The notes under the pieces were generated by a model. The model did not search any database, was not told the DNA's origin, and worked only from the letters and a program-made list of their open reading frames with translations. Positions 6,747 through 16,104 of a stretch of DNA of 64,000 nucleotides are shown here, piece by piece. Each line of letters begins with the position of its first letter. The first letter of the stretch is position 1. Made by a program: the position numbers and the translations under genes. This DNA comes from Planctomycetota bacterium. Lineage in GTDB: Bacteria > Planctomycetota > PLA2 > JAEUHO01. The stretch lies in NCBI GenBank assembly GCA_029259775.1, contig JAJDEN010000036.1, positions 54,448 through 118,447 on the forward strand, read 5' to 3'.

Positions 6747-6953
6747 GAAGTCCCCGCTTGCGCGGCCAATCGTACGGCCCTCACGGAGGCCGCACAAGGC
6801 CCCCCGCTGGCTCCCTCGTCACCCTTGATCGGCCGTTCCCACCCCCTTCTCAAGGCAACAGATGCCTTCCCGAAGGGGATGCGAACACGATTCCTGCGGC
6901 GCCCCTCCGGCACACCGCCGAGGGGCCTGCGAGGCCGGTGGTAGGCTCCCCAG

Positions 6954-7340
6954 ATGCCCCTCAGCGCCCTCAGGATCGGCCAGGACCTCGTAGACGTCGC
7001 CCGCCTCGGGCGCGCCCTGGAGGGCAAGGAGGAGCGCTTCCAGCGCCGAGTCTTCACCGAAGAAGAATGGGCCCGATCCTCCGCCCGTCCGGATCGGGTC
7101 GCGGCCCTCGCTGCGCGCTTCGCCGCCAAGGAGGCGGCCTTCAAGGCACTCGGCACCGGCTGGAGCGACGGCGTCGCCTGGCGGGACGTGGAAGTGCTGG
7201 GCGGCAGCCCCGAAACGCCCGTCCTGGCGCTGCATGGCAAGGCGGCCGAGATCGCCCAGGCTGCCGGGCTCGTGCTCACCGTGAGCCTCACGCACACGGA
7301 GGAGCTGGCGGCCGCGATGGTCCTGGCCTACCGCGCCTAG
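6954..7340 (+). CDS. acpS: Holo-[acyl-carrier-protein] synthase
   Basis: 128 aa, normal for AcpS. It transfers 4-phosphopantetheine from CoA to a serine of acyl carrier protein, with Mg2+. The first signature G-Q-D-L-V-D-V-A-R-L (residues 9-18) carries the metal-binding Asp, and R-F-A-A-K-E-A-A-F-K-A-L-G (about 55-67) is the second; the Glu of K-E-A is the other metal ligand. The C-terminal V-S-L-T-H-T-E is also typical. It stands alone, convergent with the next gene and separated from it by a hairpin. Confidence 0.93.
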   Translation: MPLSALRIGQDLVDVARLGRALEGKEERFQRRVFTEEEWARSSARPDRVAALAARFAAKEAAFKALGTGWSDGVAWRDVEVLGGSPETPVLALHGKAAEIAQAAGLVLTVSLTHTEELAAAMVLAYRA

Positions 7341-7364
7341 GCAGCGACCCTCGAGCGGCGGAGC

Positions 7365-7400
7365 AAAAATGAAAGCGGCGAGCGCATGTGCGCTCGCCGC
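7365..7400 (-). terminator. Intrinsic terminator of the secreted HEAT-protein gene
   Basis: Minus strand: perfect 11-bp stem GCGGCGAGCGC/GCGCTCGCCGC (7375-7385/7390-7400) with a 4-nt loop, followed by TTTCATTTTT. It lies about 60 bp past the stop at 7460. Confidence 0.85.
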
Positions 7401-7430
7401 CATCGATCGGTCGGGTGCTGGCTGGTGAGC

Positions 7431-7490
7431 TAGCTGCCCTTCGGGGCGACCTGGAGGCCCTAGGAGCCCTTCGGGGCGACCTGGAGACGG
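7431..7490. repeat. 30-bp tandem duplication spanning the stop codon
   Basis: 7431-7460 and 7461-7490 share the 21-mer GCCCTTCGGGGCGACCTGGAG at a 30-bp period. On the minus strand it encodes L-Q-V-A-P-K-G-S-stop twice in one frame, so a second in-frame TAG lies 30 nt after the first. Confidence 0.85.
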
Positions 7491-9637
7491 TGCGACGCGA
7501 AGATCTTCCGTCGCTGATCCGGCGTGAGGTTGCGCACCTGGCCGAGAGCGGCCAGCGCAGCCTTGCCGACGTCGCCACCAGCACCCGAGGCGGCCATGAG
7601 GCCCTCGATCTGCTCGGGCGTGCCGTCGACCGCGGAGAGGACAGCGCCGAGCGCCGTAGCCGCAGCGGCCTTGAGGCCATCGCCTTCACCCTCGTTCAGC
7701 ACCTTCAGGAGGGCATCGCCCCCACCCACACGAAGGTTGCCGAGCGCGCGCGTGGCGTTGAGGCGCACGGCAGCGGTCGGACCCTCGGTGGCGGCCGTCG
7801 AGAGAGGCTCGATGGCAACCGTGAGGTCGAAGGACTTGCAGGAGAAGTCGACGTTGGCAAACGCATCCGCCGCGGTAGCGGCGAGCGTGTTGGCACGGCC
7901 CTGGTCCGGGTTGAGGTCCTTGTCCTTGGCAGCCGCGTTGACGGCCGAGAAGGCGTTGGCCTCGACAACAGGCGAGGAGATGAAGCCGTGGATCGAGTCC
8001 CCGTACTTCTGCTTGAAGCCTTCGCGGATGGCGTCGGCCTTGTTCTCCTGCGTGTCCTGGACGAGAACGACGATCTTCATGCCCTTCGTGCGGGCATCGG
8101 CGATGAGCTCGTCGATGACCATGTACGAGGAGCTGTGGCGCGCGGACGCGACATCGTTGCGACCACCGAGGTCCGCACGGACGACGATGACGTCGAGGCT
8201 CGGAGCGACCTTGGCGCGCATCACGCCGTTGGTCCCCTCAGCCGAACCCGCCGCCTGGATGCCGCCGTGGTGCAGCGCCATCAGGATCTTCGCGCGGGAG
8301 CCCTCGTCATCGTCGATGACGAGCGCCTGGCGAATCGCACTCTCGGACGCAGCCTGCGCACCCAGCGCGACGACCTTGTCGGCGTTGGGCATGCCACGCT
8401 TCGGGCTCATGCGGAGCGAGGCGATGGCCGCGGCGTAGCGGACGCGCTTCTGCGGCGCCGCCAGGGCGTGACCAAGCGCGTGCCCACCGAGGTCCTCACC
8501 ACCGTAGGTGGCGGCCACGAGGTAGCAGCACTCGACGGCAACGTCCCAGTCCTGGCCCTTCATGGCGCCCTCGAGAGCGGCCGTGGCAGCGGCGAAGCCC
8601 TGGCTGCGAGCCAGGTCCATCGCGCCGGCGAGGGCCTCGGGAGCCGAGCCACCGTTGGCGTTCAGCACCTCAGCCTCGACGCTCTGGGCGAGAAGTGCGC
8701 GGACCAGCAGGGCGCGGGCGCCCATGTGGCCGGAGTCGATCGCGAGGGCATCGACAGCGCACTCTTCCGCCTGGAGGAAGGGGTAGAGGTAGGCCGGAGC
8801 GTCGTAGCGGACGAGCGAGCCGCCCTCCCAACGCCACATGTCCTTGGTGTCACCGAAGTCACCCACGACGCTGGCGTCGCGGCTGTAGTAGCGGTTGCCG
8901 AGGGCGCAGTAGGCGTCGGCCACGGAACCCTCACGGCCACCGAGCTTGGCGAGGGCCTTGCCGGCCTTCTCCTGGGCGCCCGGATCGTCGTCGAGTGCGG
9001 CAACGCGAGCAACGGCGGCGGTGGCACGGCTGTCGCCGATGTCACCCAGCACCGTGGCGGCGTAGGCGCGCACGCGCGCGTTGTCCGAAGCCAGGCACTC
9101 GGAGAGCGGCACGGCGGCGTCGGCGTGAAGCTGACGCAGGGCCATGATGGCGTTGACGGCGGTGTCCGCGTCTTCGCTGGCAAGGCTGCCGTAGAGGTGG
9201 GGCACAGCACGCTCACCGGCAGCGCGCAGCTTCATGCGTGCGTTGCGCTGGACGGCGATGTCCTTGCTGTTGACGGCCTCGTCGACGAGGGCCTTCACCT
9301 CATCGTCGCCAAGGTTCGTCGACTCCATGGGCTTGCTCTTGTCGAGCAAGTACTTCACGAGTCGCTCGTGCTCGCCACCCTGAGCGAGAGCACGGATCAG
9401 GACCCGGTTCTCGGTCTCGCGGAGGATCGCATACACCTCGGAATCATCCGGGTTGCTCTCCACGTAGGCGCGCAGCTTGGGCAACGCTTCCGCGTAGTTG
9501 CCCTTCGAGTACTCATGCAGAGCGTCCTTGAGGTCCTCGGGACCGGCGAACGCGTTTACGGGCATGAAGATGGCACCGACGAGGAGCACGCAAGCAGCTG
9601 CGAGTCCCATGTCGACACGAAGGCGAATAGCCTTCAT
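7460..9637 (-). CDS. Large secreted HEAT/TPR-repeat protein
   Basis: 725 aa. ATG 9637 has GGGAGG 7 nt upstream. Residues 1-32 are a Sec signal peptide ending A-F-A. A TPR-like unit follows (Y-S-K-G-N-Y-A-E-A-L-P-K-L-R-A-Y), then HEAT repeats at about 100-235 and again at 620-705 (A-V-R-L-N-A-T-R-A-L-G-N-L, G-K-A-A-L-A-A-L-G). Between them, about 470-570, an alpha/beta segment (S-L-D-V-I-V-V-R-A-D-L-G and G-M-K-I-V-V-L-V-Q-D) resembles a receiver-like Rossmann fold without an obvious phospho-acceptor arrangement. Probably a periplasmic scaffold. The stop codon sits in a 30-bp tandem duplication, and a strong terminator follows. Confidence 0.85.
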   Translation of the reverse strand: MKAIRLRVDMGLAAACVLLVGAIFMPVNAFAGPEDLKDALHEYSKGNYAEALPKLRAYVESNPDDSEVYAILRETENRVLIRALAQGGEHERLVKYLLDKSKPMESTNLGDDEVKALVDEAVNSKDIAVQRNARMKLRAAGERAVPHLYGSLASEDADTAVNAIMALRQLHADAAVPLSECLASDNARVRAYAATVLGDIGDSRATAAVARVAALDDDPGAQEKAGKALAKLGGREGSVADAYCALGNRYYSRDASVVGDFGDTKDMWRWEGGSLVRYDAPAYLYPFLQAEECAVDALAIDSGHMGARALLVRALLAQSVEAEVLNANGGSAPEALAGAMDLARSQGFAAATAALEGAMKGQDWDVAVECCYLVAATYGGEDLGGHALGHALAAPQKRVRYAAAIASLRMSPKRGMPNADKVVALGAQAASESAIRQALVIDDDEGSRAKILMALHHGGIQAAGSAEGTNGVMRAKVAPSLDVIVVRADLGGRNDVASARHSSSYMVIDELIADARTKGMKIVVLVQDTQENKADAIREGFKQKYGDSIHGFISSPVVEANAFSAVNAAAKDKDLNPDQGRANTLAATAADAFANVDFSCKSFDLTVAIEPLSTAATEGPTAAVRLNATRALGNLRVGGGDALLKVLNEGEGDGLKAAAATALGAVLSAVDGTPEQIEGLMAASGAGGDVGKAALAALGQVRNLTPDQRRKIFASHRLQVAPKGS

Positions 9638-9972
9638 GAAGTCCTCCCTTCGACATCGACGCGGAACGGCCAGACGGCTCCCTCGTGCCCTCTGTCCTAC
9701 CCCGTCGTGAATTCAGGCAAGTCCCGGAAACTCCGGCGCTTGCAGTCGCGGGAGTGTACGCCCCCCGCGATTGGGGTGTCAAGAACGGGCTTACCGACGT
9801 GTGACACACCTATCTAATGCAGTAACAACGATTTAGGTCGAAATCGCAGGGTTTCTGTCACGGCCAATCGATGCGGGGGGACGGGCGGGGTCCAACGGCG
9901 CCGCGAAGGCGACGAATGTGGCCCGGATCCGGCGCCTCATGGCGTCCGCGCGGGCCCGCCCTCAGGCAGCGC
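9638..9972. other. 335-bp intergenic region
   Basis: No gene. It contains the AT-richer upstream region of the HEAT-protein gene and a small inverted repeat, CGATTT/AAATCG, near 9830-9847. I could not place a convincing -35/-10 pair. Confidence 0.5.
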
Positions 9973-11493
9973 TCACGCGTCGCCCTCGCCCGCCTCGACG
10001 GGCAGGAAGCCCTCCTCGTCGATGGCCTCATCGTCGGCGAAGAACACCTCGGCGAGGGCCTCCTCGAGGTGCGGTCCGGACCCCGGAATGTGCGCCCCAA
10101 GCGCCCCCACACCCCGTGGCGTGCACCACAGCACCTTGGACGTGGCGTGGATGTCCCGCTCGAGCCACGCCTGGATGTTGTCCACCATCTCGAGACACGC
10201 CGGGCTCACGCCCGAGGCGCCCTTCCAACCGCGGGCCGATGCCATGACGACGATCGTCCAACTCTCGTTTCCGCGCGGTCGGTGGAGCTTGGCGAGTTCC
10301 TCGGCGGGGTTGTCCGTGACGCGCAGCAGGTGGACGGGGCGGTGGGCCTCGGCGTGCCCGGCCAGGACGCGACCCCGATCCTCGATCCCGTCGTCGTCGA
10401 TCACGACGAGGCAGCTGGGCCATTCCCAGCTGTTCGTGCCAAGGGCCATGCGCACGGCGCGACGGGCCACGCGCATCGGCGCGGCGTCATCCATCTCCGG
10501 CATGAAGCGCTGCAGCTCGTCCTCGGCCGCCGCCAGGCGCTCCAGGAAGGTCGCCATGTGGCCCGCGGCTCGGTCCATGGGGGCGCGGAGGACGTGATCG
10601 GCCATGGCCAGGGCCTCGGCGACCGCCTCGGGCTCGGCCGGGTAGAGGAGCGCGTCGCAGCCCGCGCCGAGCGCGCGCCTGGCGGCTTCGACCTCGCCGC
10701 CCTCCACGAGGGCGCCCGCCATGATCATCGCGTCGGTGAAGACGAGCAGGTCGGGCATCCCCTCGAGGACGTAGGAGCGCGCGCGCTCGACGATGAGCTC
10801 GGAAAAGGTCGCGATCGTGCCGCTCTCGTCCAGCGCCGGATAGGCCACGTGGGCCGTCATGATGGCCGGCACCTCGCCAATGCCGAGCAGGCGCTCGAAC
10901 GGGGCCAGGTCCCGCATCTCGAGCTCGTGGCGCGGGGCGTGGACGACCGGCATCGTCTCGTGGCTGTCCTCGCTTGTCGCGCCGTGCCCGGGGAAGTGCT
11001 TCGCCACGGGCAGGGCGCCGGCCATCGAGACGCCGGCCGCGAAGGAAGCGCCGAGGACGCCGACCCGGTGCGGATCGAAGCCGTAGGAGCGGTTGCCGAG
11101 GATGGGGTTGTCGATCTCGCTGCGCACGTCGACGCAGGGCGCGAAGATGACGTCGATGCCGACGGAGCGGGCCTCGCGCGCGGTCAGCGCACCGAGGGCG
11201 GCGGCGTCGTCCGGTGTGCCGCCCATGCCGACGATGCCGGCATCGGGCAGCCGCGTCAGCCCTCGGACCTGCTGGCCCGCGCCGCGCTCCATGTCCGACC
11301 CGATGAAGATCGGCCGACCGGCGGCCTCGCGCAGCTGGGCCGTCAGCCGGGCGACCTGCTCGGCTTCGCCGCCAAAGAGGATGAACCCGGCGACCCACGG
11401 CTGCTGGGCGCGACGCAGCGCCGTCGCCTCTTCGGTTCCGTCGTCGCGATCCAGGCGGATCGCAGGCACGAGAAGGGGGAGATCGAGCGCCAC
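9973..11493 (-). CDS. Glycoside hydrolase family 3, NagZ-like beta-N-acetylhexosaminidase
   Basis: 506 aa from GTG 11493. The start is uncertain because GGAGG directly abuts the GTG, and a GTG at 11469 is an alternative. GH3 signatures are K-H-F-P-G-H-G (165-171), then D-S-H (176-178), the Asp/His general acid-base dyad specific to NagZ-type enzymes, and V-F-T-D-A-M (nucleophile Asp254). NagZ-type enzymes remove GlcNAc from cell-wall muropeptides or related beta-GlcNAc glycans. The catalytic domain ends near 340 and a C-terminal domain of about 165 aa follows, as in longer family members. No signal peptide, so probably cytoplasmic. It follows the FHA-CAP gene by 37 nt on the same strand. Confidence 0.85.
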   Translation of the reverse strand: MALDLPLLVPAIRLDRDDGTEEATALRRAQQPWVAGFILFGGEAEQVARLTAQLREAAGRPIFIGSDMERGAGQQVRGLTRLPDAGIVGMGGTPDDAAALGALTAREARSVGIDVIFAPCVDVRSEIDNPILGNRSYGFDPHRVGVLGASFAAGVSMAGALPVAKHFPGHGATSEDSHETMPVVHAPRHELEMRDLAPFERLLGIGEVPAIMTAHVAYPALDESGTIATFSELIVERARSYVLEGMPDLLVFTDAMIMAGALVEGGEVEAARRALGAGCDALLYPAEPEAVAEALAMADHVLRAPMDRAAGHMATFLERLAAAEDELQRFMPEMDDAAPMRVARRAVRMALGTNSWEWPSCLVVIDDDGIEDRGRVLAGHAEAHRPVHLLRVTDNPAEELAKLHRPRGNESWTIVVMASARGWKGASGVSPACLEMVDNIQAWLERDIHATSKVLWCTPRGVGALGAHIPGSGPHLEEALAEVFFADDEAIDEEGFLPVEAGEGDA

Positions 11494-11530
11494 CCTCCGA
11501 ACGTACCGGCGGCGGCGGGAATCGGAGGCG

Positions 11531-14500
11531 CTACTTCGGCGGGTCGCTGGGGCCGTCGTCGGGACCGGGGCGCATCGGGTCGCCCGGCGGCGCCTCGTCC
11601 GGCACCTCGGACGCACCCGGCTTCTGCGGGCGGCCCTTGGCGTCTTCCTTGTCGGGCGCGAACTCAGGCGTAGGCGCCGGCAGGGGATCCGGGTCCTTGA
11701 GCGACTTGCTGCCGCCGCCGAAGAGCTGCGTCCACCAGGTGCCGTCGGCACGGCCACAGCCCATGACGAGCCAGCCGCGGCCGAGCATGTTGCGGTGGTG
11801 GCCGCTGGACTTGAACCACGCCATGAAGGCGCCATGGCCCGTCCAGGGGCCGCGCGCGATGTTCTCGCCGACGCCGCCGCCGTAGCCCTGGTGCTTGGCG
11901 CGGCTGCCGGGACTGCGGTTGGTCGGCGTGGCGTACGGCCCGGGCACGTCGTGCGCGAAGTAGCCGTTCTTCGACATGTGGCGGCTGTGGCCGCGCGCCG
12001 CGCGGGTGAGCCTCTCGTGGATCCGGACGGCGGCGAGGCCCATCATCATCCGGTAGTCGTTGACCGACCGGACGTTCTCCTTCTCCATGCCCGTCGCCGT
12101 CGTCGAGAGTGTCGTGTTGAAGACGCGCACGCTCAGCGAGTACGGCCGGATGTTCGGGTCGGCGCTGCTGGGGACGTCGATGGCCTTGTTGATGCGCGCC
12201 TTGATCTCGTCCAGGTCGGGCGCGTAACTCGCGTCGATGCGCGCAAGCACCTCATCGACCTCCGTGAGGCCGCTGAGCCGCTCCGTCAGCTTCTTGTCCC
12301 ACTGCGCGACGAGATCGAACGGTCGCTCCCACACCTCGCGGACGGCGTCGACGCGGGCCTCGACCTCCTTCTGGTTCTTCTTCTGCGGGTTGGGGTACGG
12401 GTAGGCCGCAGCGTCGTAGATCAGGGCCAGGGCGTGCTTGCGGCGCTGGTCCAGCAGCGCGAGCAGCTTCGCTTTGTACTTGCCGCCCGTAAACGTCTTG
12501 CTGCGCACGAGCTCGTCGGCGAGGTAGGCGCGGCGGCGCTTCAGCGCGCCTTGGAACCGCTCGACCGCGGGCTCGCCGAGGCCCAAGAGCTCCTCGTACG
12601 CCGCCTGACGGTCAGCCAGCTCCCGCGCGTCCATCTTCTGGATGGCGGCGGTGATCTTGGCCTCGCGGACGAGGTGCTCGCGCTCGGCCGGCGTGACGTA
12701 GCGGTTCTCGTACTCGACGTAGCCGCCGTCCGGCACGGACTCCTTGCGCCAGCGCGCGAGGACCGGGAAGAGGTCGCTCGTCGGGCACCCGACCTTGCTC
12801 GCAAGGAAGAGGGCGCGTTCGGCGGCCTCGCCGCTCCCCACGATGTGCATCAGCGCCGCCGTGGGGATGGCGGACGCCTTGCCGGGGCTCATACGCATGA
12901 TGAGCTTCGGGAACGCGCTGACCGACAGCCGCGACCAATGATGCTTGCTGTGGCCGCCGCTGATCTTGGCGCTGAGCGTGTCGCGATCGGCCGCCGTCAC
13001 CGACACGCGCAGGCGCGGGGCGATCCGCACGCCGCGGTAGCGATCCGGGTTCGCGTTGATGTGCGCGATCAGGCGACCGAGACCGTCCTCGGCGAGCTCG
13101 AGATCGGTCGCAGTGCCCTCGAGCAGCGTGCGGACCGGACCGACGGGGAAGGAGCCGACGTCCTTGCGCAGGATCTCGGCCGCGTCGCCGAAGCGGCGCG
13201 CCTGGATGCGCTCCTTGGCCTTGGCGACGAGGGCGTCGGCGCGATCGAGCAACGCCTTGCGCTCGTCTTCGCTGGTGGGCGCCGGCGGCTCGGCTTTCGT
13301 CGGCTTCTTCGGCTGGGTGTCGCCGGGGCCCGGCCGGTAGGGCGTGATCTCGACCGGCTTGGCGTGCTCGATCAGGGTTTCCTTCCACGCCTTCTTCAGC
13401 GTGGCCTCGGCCGCCATGCCCGCAAAGCGCGGGATCATGTCCGACAGCAGCTTCTTGCTGCGGAAGGTGAGCCCGGACTTGTTCCACGTGCGGGCCTGAT
13501 CGGCGACGGATGTCGCCTTGACGTCGGCGTCGGCCTCCAGCTGACGGAGAGCGGCGTCGACGTCAGCAAGGACGTTGACCCCCATCGGGGCGGCATTGGA
13601 GAGGCGCTTCCACACGCCGCGCGCCTTGGCGAAGAAGGCGAGTCGGGTGTGCTCGTCCGCTTCCGCCTGGGTCTTCGCGATCTCCTCGCGCTTCCACTCG
13701 CTCTGGGCCGCGAGGACGCGCCCGTTCATCGCGTCGAAGTCCTGGATGTGCGCGTGGCCGTAGCTCTCGAGGAAGCGCCGGCGGGCTACGCCCAGCGCGC
13801 CGGACGTCATGTCCAGCCGCTCGGACCACACCTTCTCGAGACGCGCCACCATCTCGCGCTCGACCGCGCCGATGTTGGCGAGGCCGTCGGCGGCGCGCTC
13901 TTGCAGGGGCCCCGCGGCCTTGTCCGCCGCGATCTTGGTCCAGATCTCCTTGGCGCCCTCGAAGTCCTGCAGGTCGTAGCGTCGTTGCGCCGCGGCGTAG
14001 CGACTCTCGTAGGAACTGGCATCACCGCCGCCGAGGCCCGCCACGGCGAGCACGATCACGGCGAGGACCAGCCCGCCGGCGGCGAGGCCGAGCACGGGCA
14101 CCTTGGACTTGGGCTTCGCCCGCGTGCCGCGCTGCATGTCGGCGGCTGCCGCCGTGGCGGACTCGGCGGGGCTCGCGGGCGTGCCGGGCGTCGCATCGGC
14201 GATCGCGTCCGCGGGGTCCTCCGTCTTGGACGGGGCCTCCTCCGGCGCGGCCTTCGCCGGTGCAGCCTTCGCCGGTGCCGCGGCTGCCTCCGCGGCCACG
14301 GCCGGCGCGGGCTTGGCGGCGCGGGCAGGCTTCGCAGCCTGGGCAGGCTTGGCGGGACGCGCAGCTTGGGCAGGGCGTGCAGCTTGGGCGGGACGTGCCG
14401 GCTGGGCGGCTACCGCAGGCGCGGCGGGTGCGGCCGCGCCGGCAGCAACGTAGGTGATGCGCGCGTCGCCCACCTCGATGACGTCACCGTCGCTGAGCGA

Positions 14501-14725
14501 CACCTGCTTCACGGCGAAGCCATTGACCTTGGTGTCGTAGCCCGAGCCCGCGTCGCGCAGCTTGAAGCGGCCGTCGACGAGCGGCTCGAGGACGCAATGC
14601 TCCCCGGCGACGCCCTCGCCTTGGATGCAGAGGTCGGCGTCCGCGTTCTTGCCGATGCGCACGGGCGCGTTGGGCAACGGGGCATCGAAGGACTGACCTT
14701 GGATCTCGATCCGGATCGACGGCAT
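11531..14725 (-). CDS. FHA - transmembrane - CAP (SCP/PR1) domain fusion protein
   Basis: 1064 aa. Residues 1-93 are a forkhead-associated domain (V-R-I-G-K, G-E-H-C, D-G-D-V-I-E-V-G), which in the family binds phosphothreonine peptides. Residues 95-205 are Ala/Pro/Lys-rich repeats, 209-231 a single transmembrane helix, and 240-890 largely helical. About 903-1003 is a CAP domain (H-S-R-H-M, Y-F-A-H-D, G-E-N-I-A, S-S-G-H-H-R-N-M-L) with the conserved His and Glu residues. The C-terminal tail is Pro/Asp-rich. Topology implies a cytoplasmic phospho-sensor joined to an extracytoplasmic CAP domain. The partner kinase is not in the window. Confidence 0.88.
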   Translation of the reverse strand: MPSIRIEIQGQSFDAPLPNAPVRIGKNADADLCIQGEGVAGEHCVLEPLVDGRFKLRDAGSGYDTKVNGFAVKQVSLSDGDVIEVGDARITYVAAGAAAPAAPAVAAQPARPAQAARPAQAARPAKPAQAAKPARAAKPAPAVAAEAAAAPAKAAPAKAAPEEAPSKTEDPADAIADATPGTPASPAESATAAAADMQRGTRAKPKSKVPVLGLAAGGLVLAVIVLAVAGLGGGDASSYESRYAAAQRRYDLQDFEGAKEIWTKIAADKAAGPLQERAADGLANIGAVEREMVARLEKVWSERLDMTSGALGVARRRFLESYGHAHIQDFDAMNGRVLAAQSEWKREEIAKTQAEADEHTRLAFFAKARGVWKRLSNAAPMGVNVLADVDAALRQLEADADVKATSVADQARTWNKSGLTFRSKKLLSDMIPRFAGMAAEATLKKAWKETLIEHAKPVEITPYRPGPGDTQPKKPTKAEPPAPTSEDERKALLDRADALVAKAKERIQARRFGDAAEILRKDVGSFPVGPVRTLLEGTATDLELAEDGLGRLIAHINANPDRYRGVRIAPRLRVSVTAADRDTLSAKISGGHSKHHWSRLSVSAFPKLIMRMSPGKASAIPTAALMHIVGSGEAAERALFLASKVGCPTSDLFPVLARWRKESVPDGGYVEYENRYVTPAEREHLVREAKITAAIQKMDARELADRQAAYEELLGLGEPAVERFQGALKRRRAYLADELVRSKTFTGGKYKAKLLALLDQRRKHALALIYDAAAYPYPNPQKKNQKEVEARVDAVREVWERPFDLVAQWDKKLTERLSGLTEVDEVLARIDASYAPDLDEIKARINKAIDVPSSADPNIRPYSLSVRVFNTTLSTTATGMEKENVRSVNDYRMMMGLAAVRIHERLTRAARGHSRHMSKNGYFAHDVPGPYATPTNRSPGSRAKHQGYGGGVGENIARGPWTGHGAFMAWFKSSGHHRNMLGRGWLVMGCGRADGTWWTQLFGGGSKSLKDPDPLPAPTPEFAPDKEDAKGRPQKPGASEVPDEAPPGDPMRPGPDDGPSDPPK

Positions 14726-14843
14726 CGCTCGAACTCGGCTCCGTGAGGGCTGGTGGTACTCGCCGCGAACGGCGCACGGGAGGCTTGGAGTCTACTCCAG
14801 GGCGCACGGCGGCAGGTGCGTACGCAGGAGCCTGGGTCGGCGA

Positions 14844-16037
14844 TCAGTTGGAGAGGTGCAGCAGGAACTCGAGAAGTTCGTGCGCCGGGTCCACCTGGAA
14901 GCCGGCGTCGCGGGCCGCCACCTCCGTGAAGGCCGTCTTGCGCGTGCTCCGCACCCCGGCCCCATGGACCACGAACGGGACGGCGTCCGGGAGGTAGCGG
15001 CCCGTCTCCACCGAGGCCGCTTCGCCGCCGATCACGACCAAGCGAGCCGGTAGTCCCCCCTCCACGGCCCGGACCAACGGGCCCAGGACGTAGCCGTCCA
15101 GGCGCTCCAGGGCCTCCACCTTGGCAACGAAGTCCCGTGCCGCGGACGCGGCGGCGGCCGTGTCCACGTGTACGAACACGAGGTCGGAACTCTCGGCCGC
15201 CGCGAGCGCCGCGGCGGCCTTGCCCCGCACGTTCGAGCCGGGCCGACCCGTCGCGCCCTCGGGCCGCGTGACGGGGATGCCCTGCAGGCGCGCGGCCCCG
15301 ACAAACGTCGGCTGCACCCCCACGGCGTGCGCCTCGGCGCCGGTGCGGGTCGTGAAGTCGGGCAGCGGGACCGACACGCCGGGCCCCCACGGCCAGGCCA
15401 GCGACGCGGCGTTCTCGCCGAGCTCGCGACGCAGCTCATTCACGTCGTGCGCGGCGAGGATGGCGACGCCACGTTCGATGACCTTCCGGAGCGTTGCGGC
15501 GCCCGCACCCTTGGGGAGGCACGCCGCCCGCTTCTTGCCGGCAACTTCGTAGGGCGGCACGGTGCGAACCTCGAGGTCCCGCGCCCCCTTCCACACCAGC
15601 AGGTTGCGCGGCCCGGTGCCGGCGTGGAAGGCGAACTCGGGTTCGCCTAGCTCCTCCTCGAGTGCCTCGAGCAGCAGCACGGCTTCGTCCCTCGAGATGC
15701 CGCCACCGGCCGCGTCGAAGATCGTCGTCTCGTCGGCCGTCACGAGCGAGAGTCGCAAGACCTGATCGCGGGGACCGACATCGATGTCGTAGGCGGCCGC
15801 GTCGAGCGTCGCACCAGCGTCGGCGTAGGAGCGGGCGTCGAGTCCAAAGAGTGCGAGAGCGAAGGCGCCCTCTTCCGGGCGTAGGCCCGCAGGCGCCGGC
15901 AGGATCTGCCCCATGCGGCCTGTTTGGACGAGGCGATCCAGGACGGGCGTCGCGGCCGCTTCAAGCGGCGTGCGCCCGCCGAGTTCCTCGACAGGGCGAT
16001 CGGCGGCACCGGACGCGACGACGACCAGGGTCTTCAT
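14844..16037 (-). CDS. ApgM-type phosphoglycerate mutase homologue lacking catalytic residues
   Basis: 397 aa, the usual length of archaeal-type cofactor-independent phosphoglycerate mutase (alkaline phosphatase superfamily). The frame is clear: A-D-R-P-V-E-E-L-G-G-R-T-P-L-E-A-A (11-27), L-F-G-L-D (63-67), V-T-A-D-E-T-T-I-F-D. Key positions are altered. The first metal Asp (D-G in the family) is Ser9, the P-x-S-D nucleophile Ser is replaced by E-E-G (55-57), the G-R-G motif reads A-G-A, the D-E-x-x-H metal motif near 300 reads T-A-A-A-A, and the late D-H pair near 345 reads G-E. It is therefore probably a pseudoenzyme with a regulatory or binding role. If annotated simply as ApgM the activity would be overstated. 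Confidence 0.8.
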   Translation of the reverse strand: MKTLVVVASGAADRPVEELGGRTPLEAAATPVLDRLVQTGRMGQILPAPAGLRPEEGAFALALFGLDARSYADAGATLDAAAYDIDVGPRDQVLRLSLVTADETTIFDAAGGGISRDEAVLLLEALEEELGEPEFAFHAGTGPRNLLVWKGARDLEVRTVPPYEVAGKKRAACLPKGAGAATLRKVIERGVAILAAHDVNELRRELGENAASLAWPWGPGVSVPLPDFTTRTGAEAHAVGVQPTFVGAARLQGIPVTRPEGATGRPGSNVRGKAAAALAAAESSDLVFVHVDTAAAASAARDFVAKVEALERLDGYVLGPLVRAVEGGLPARLVVIGGEAASVETGRYLPDAVPFVVHGAGVRSTRKTAFTEVAARDAGFQVDPAHELLEFLLHLSN

Positions 16038-16104
16038 GCCTCGTCCGCCCCCATCGGGCTCGCCGCTCGGAAGACCACGACGCCGAGGAGCGCGACGCCG
16101 AAGG

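Noticed and set aside
7388..9817. 809-codon open frame opposite the secreted HEAT gene
   Set aside because: Antisense shadow typical of GC-rich genes; no signal peptide, RBS or domain, and low-complexity composition.
11093..14746. 1217-codon open frame opposite the FHA-CAP and GH3 genes
   Set aside because: Antisense shadow; the minus-strand genes have clear domains and this frame has none.
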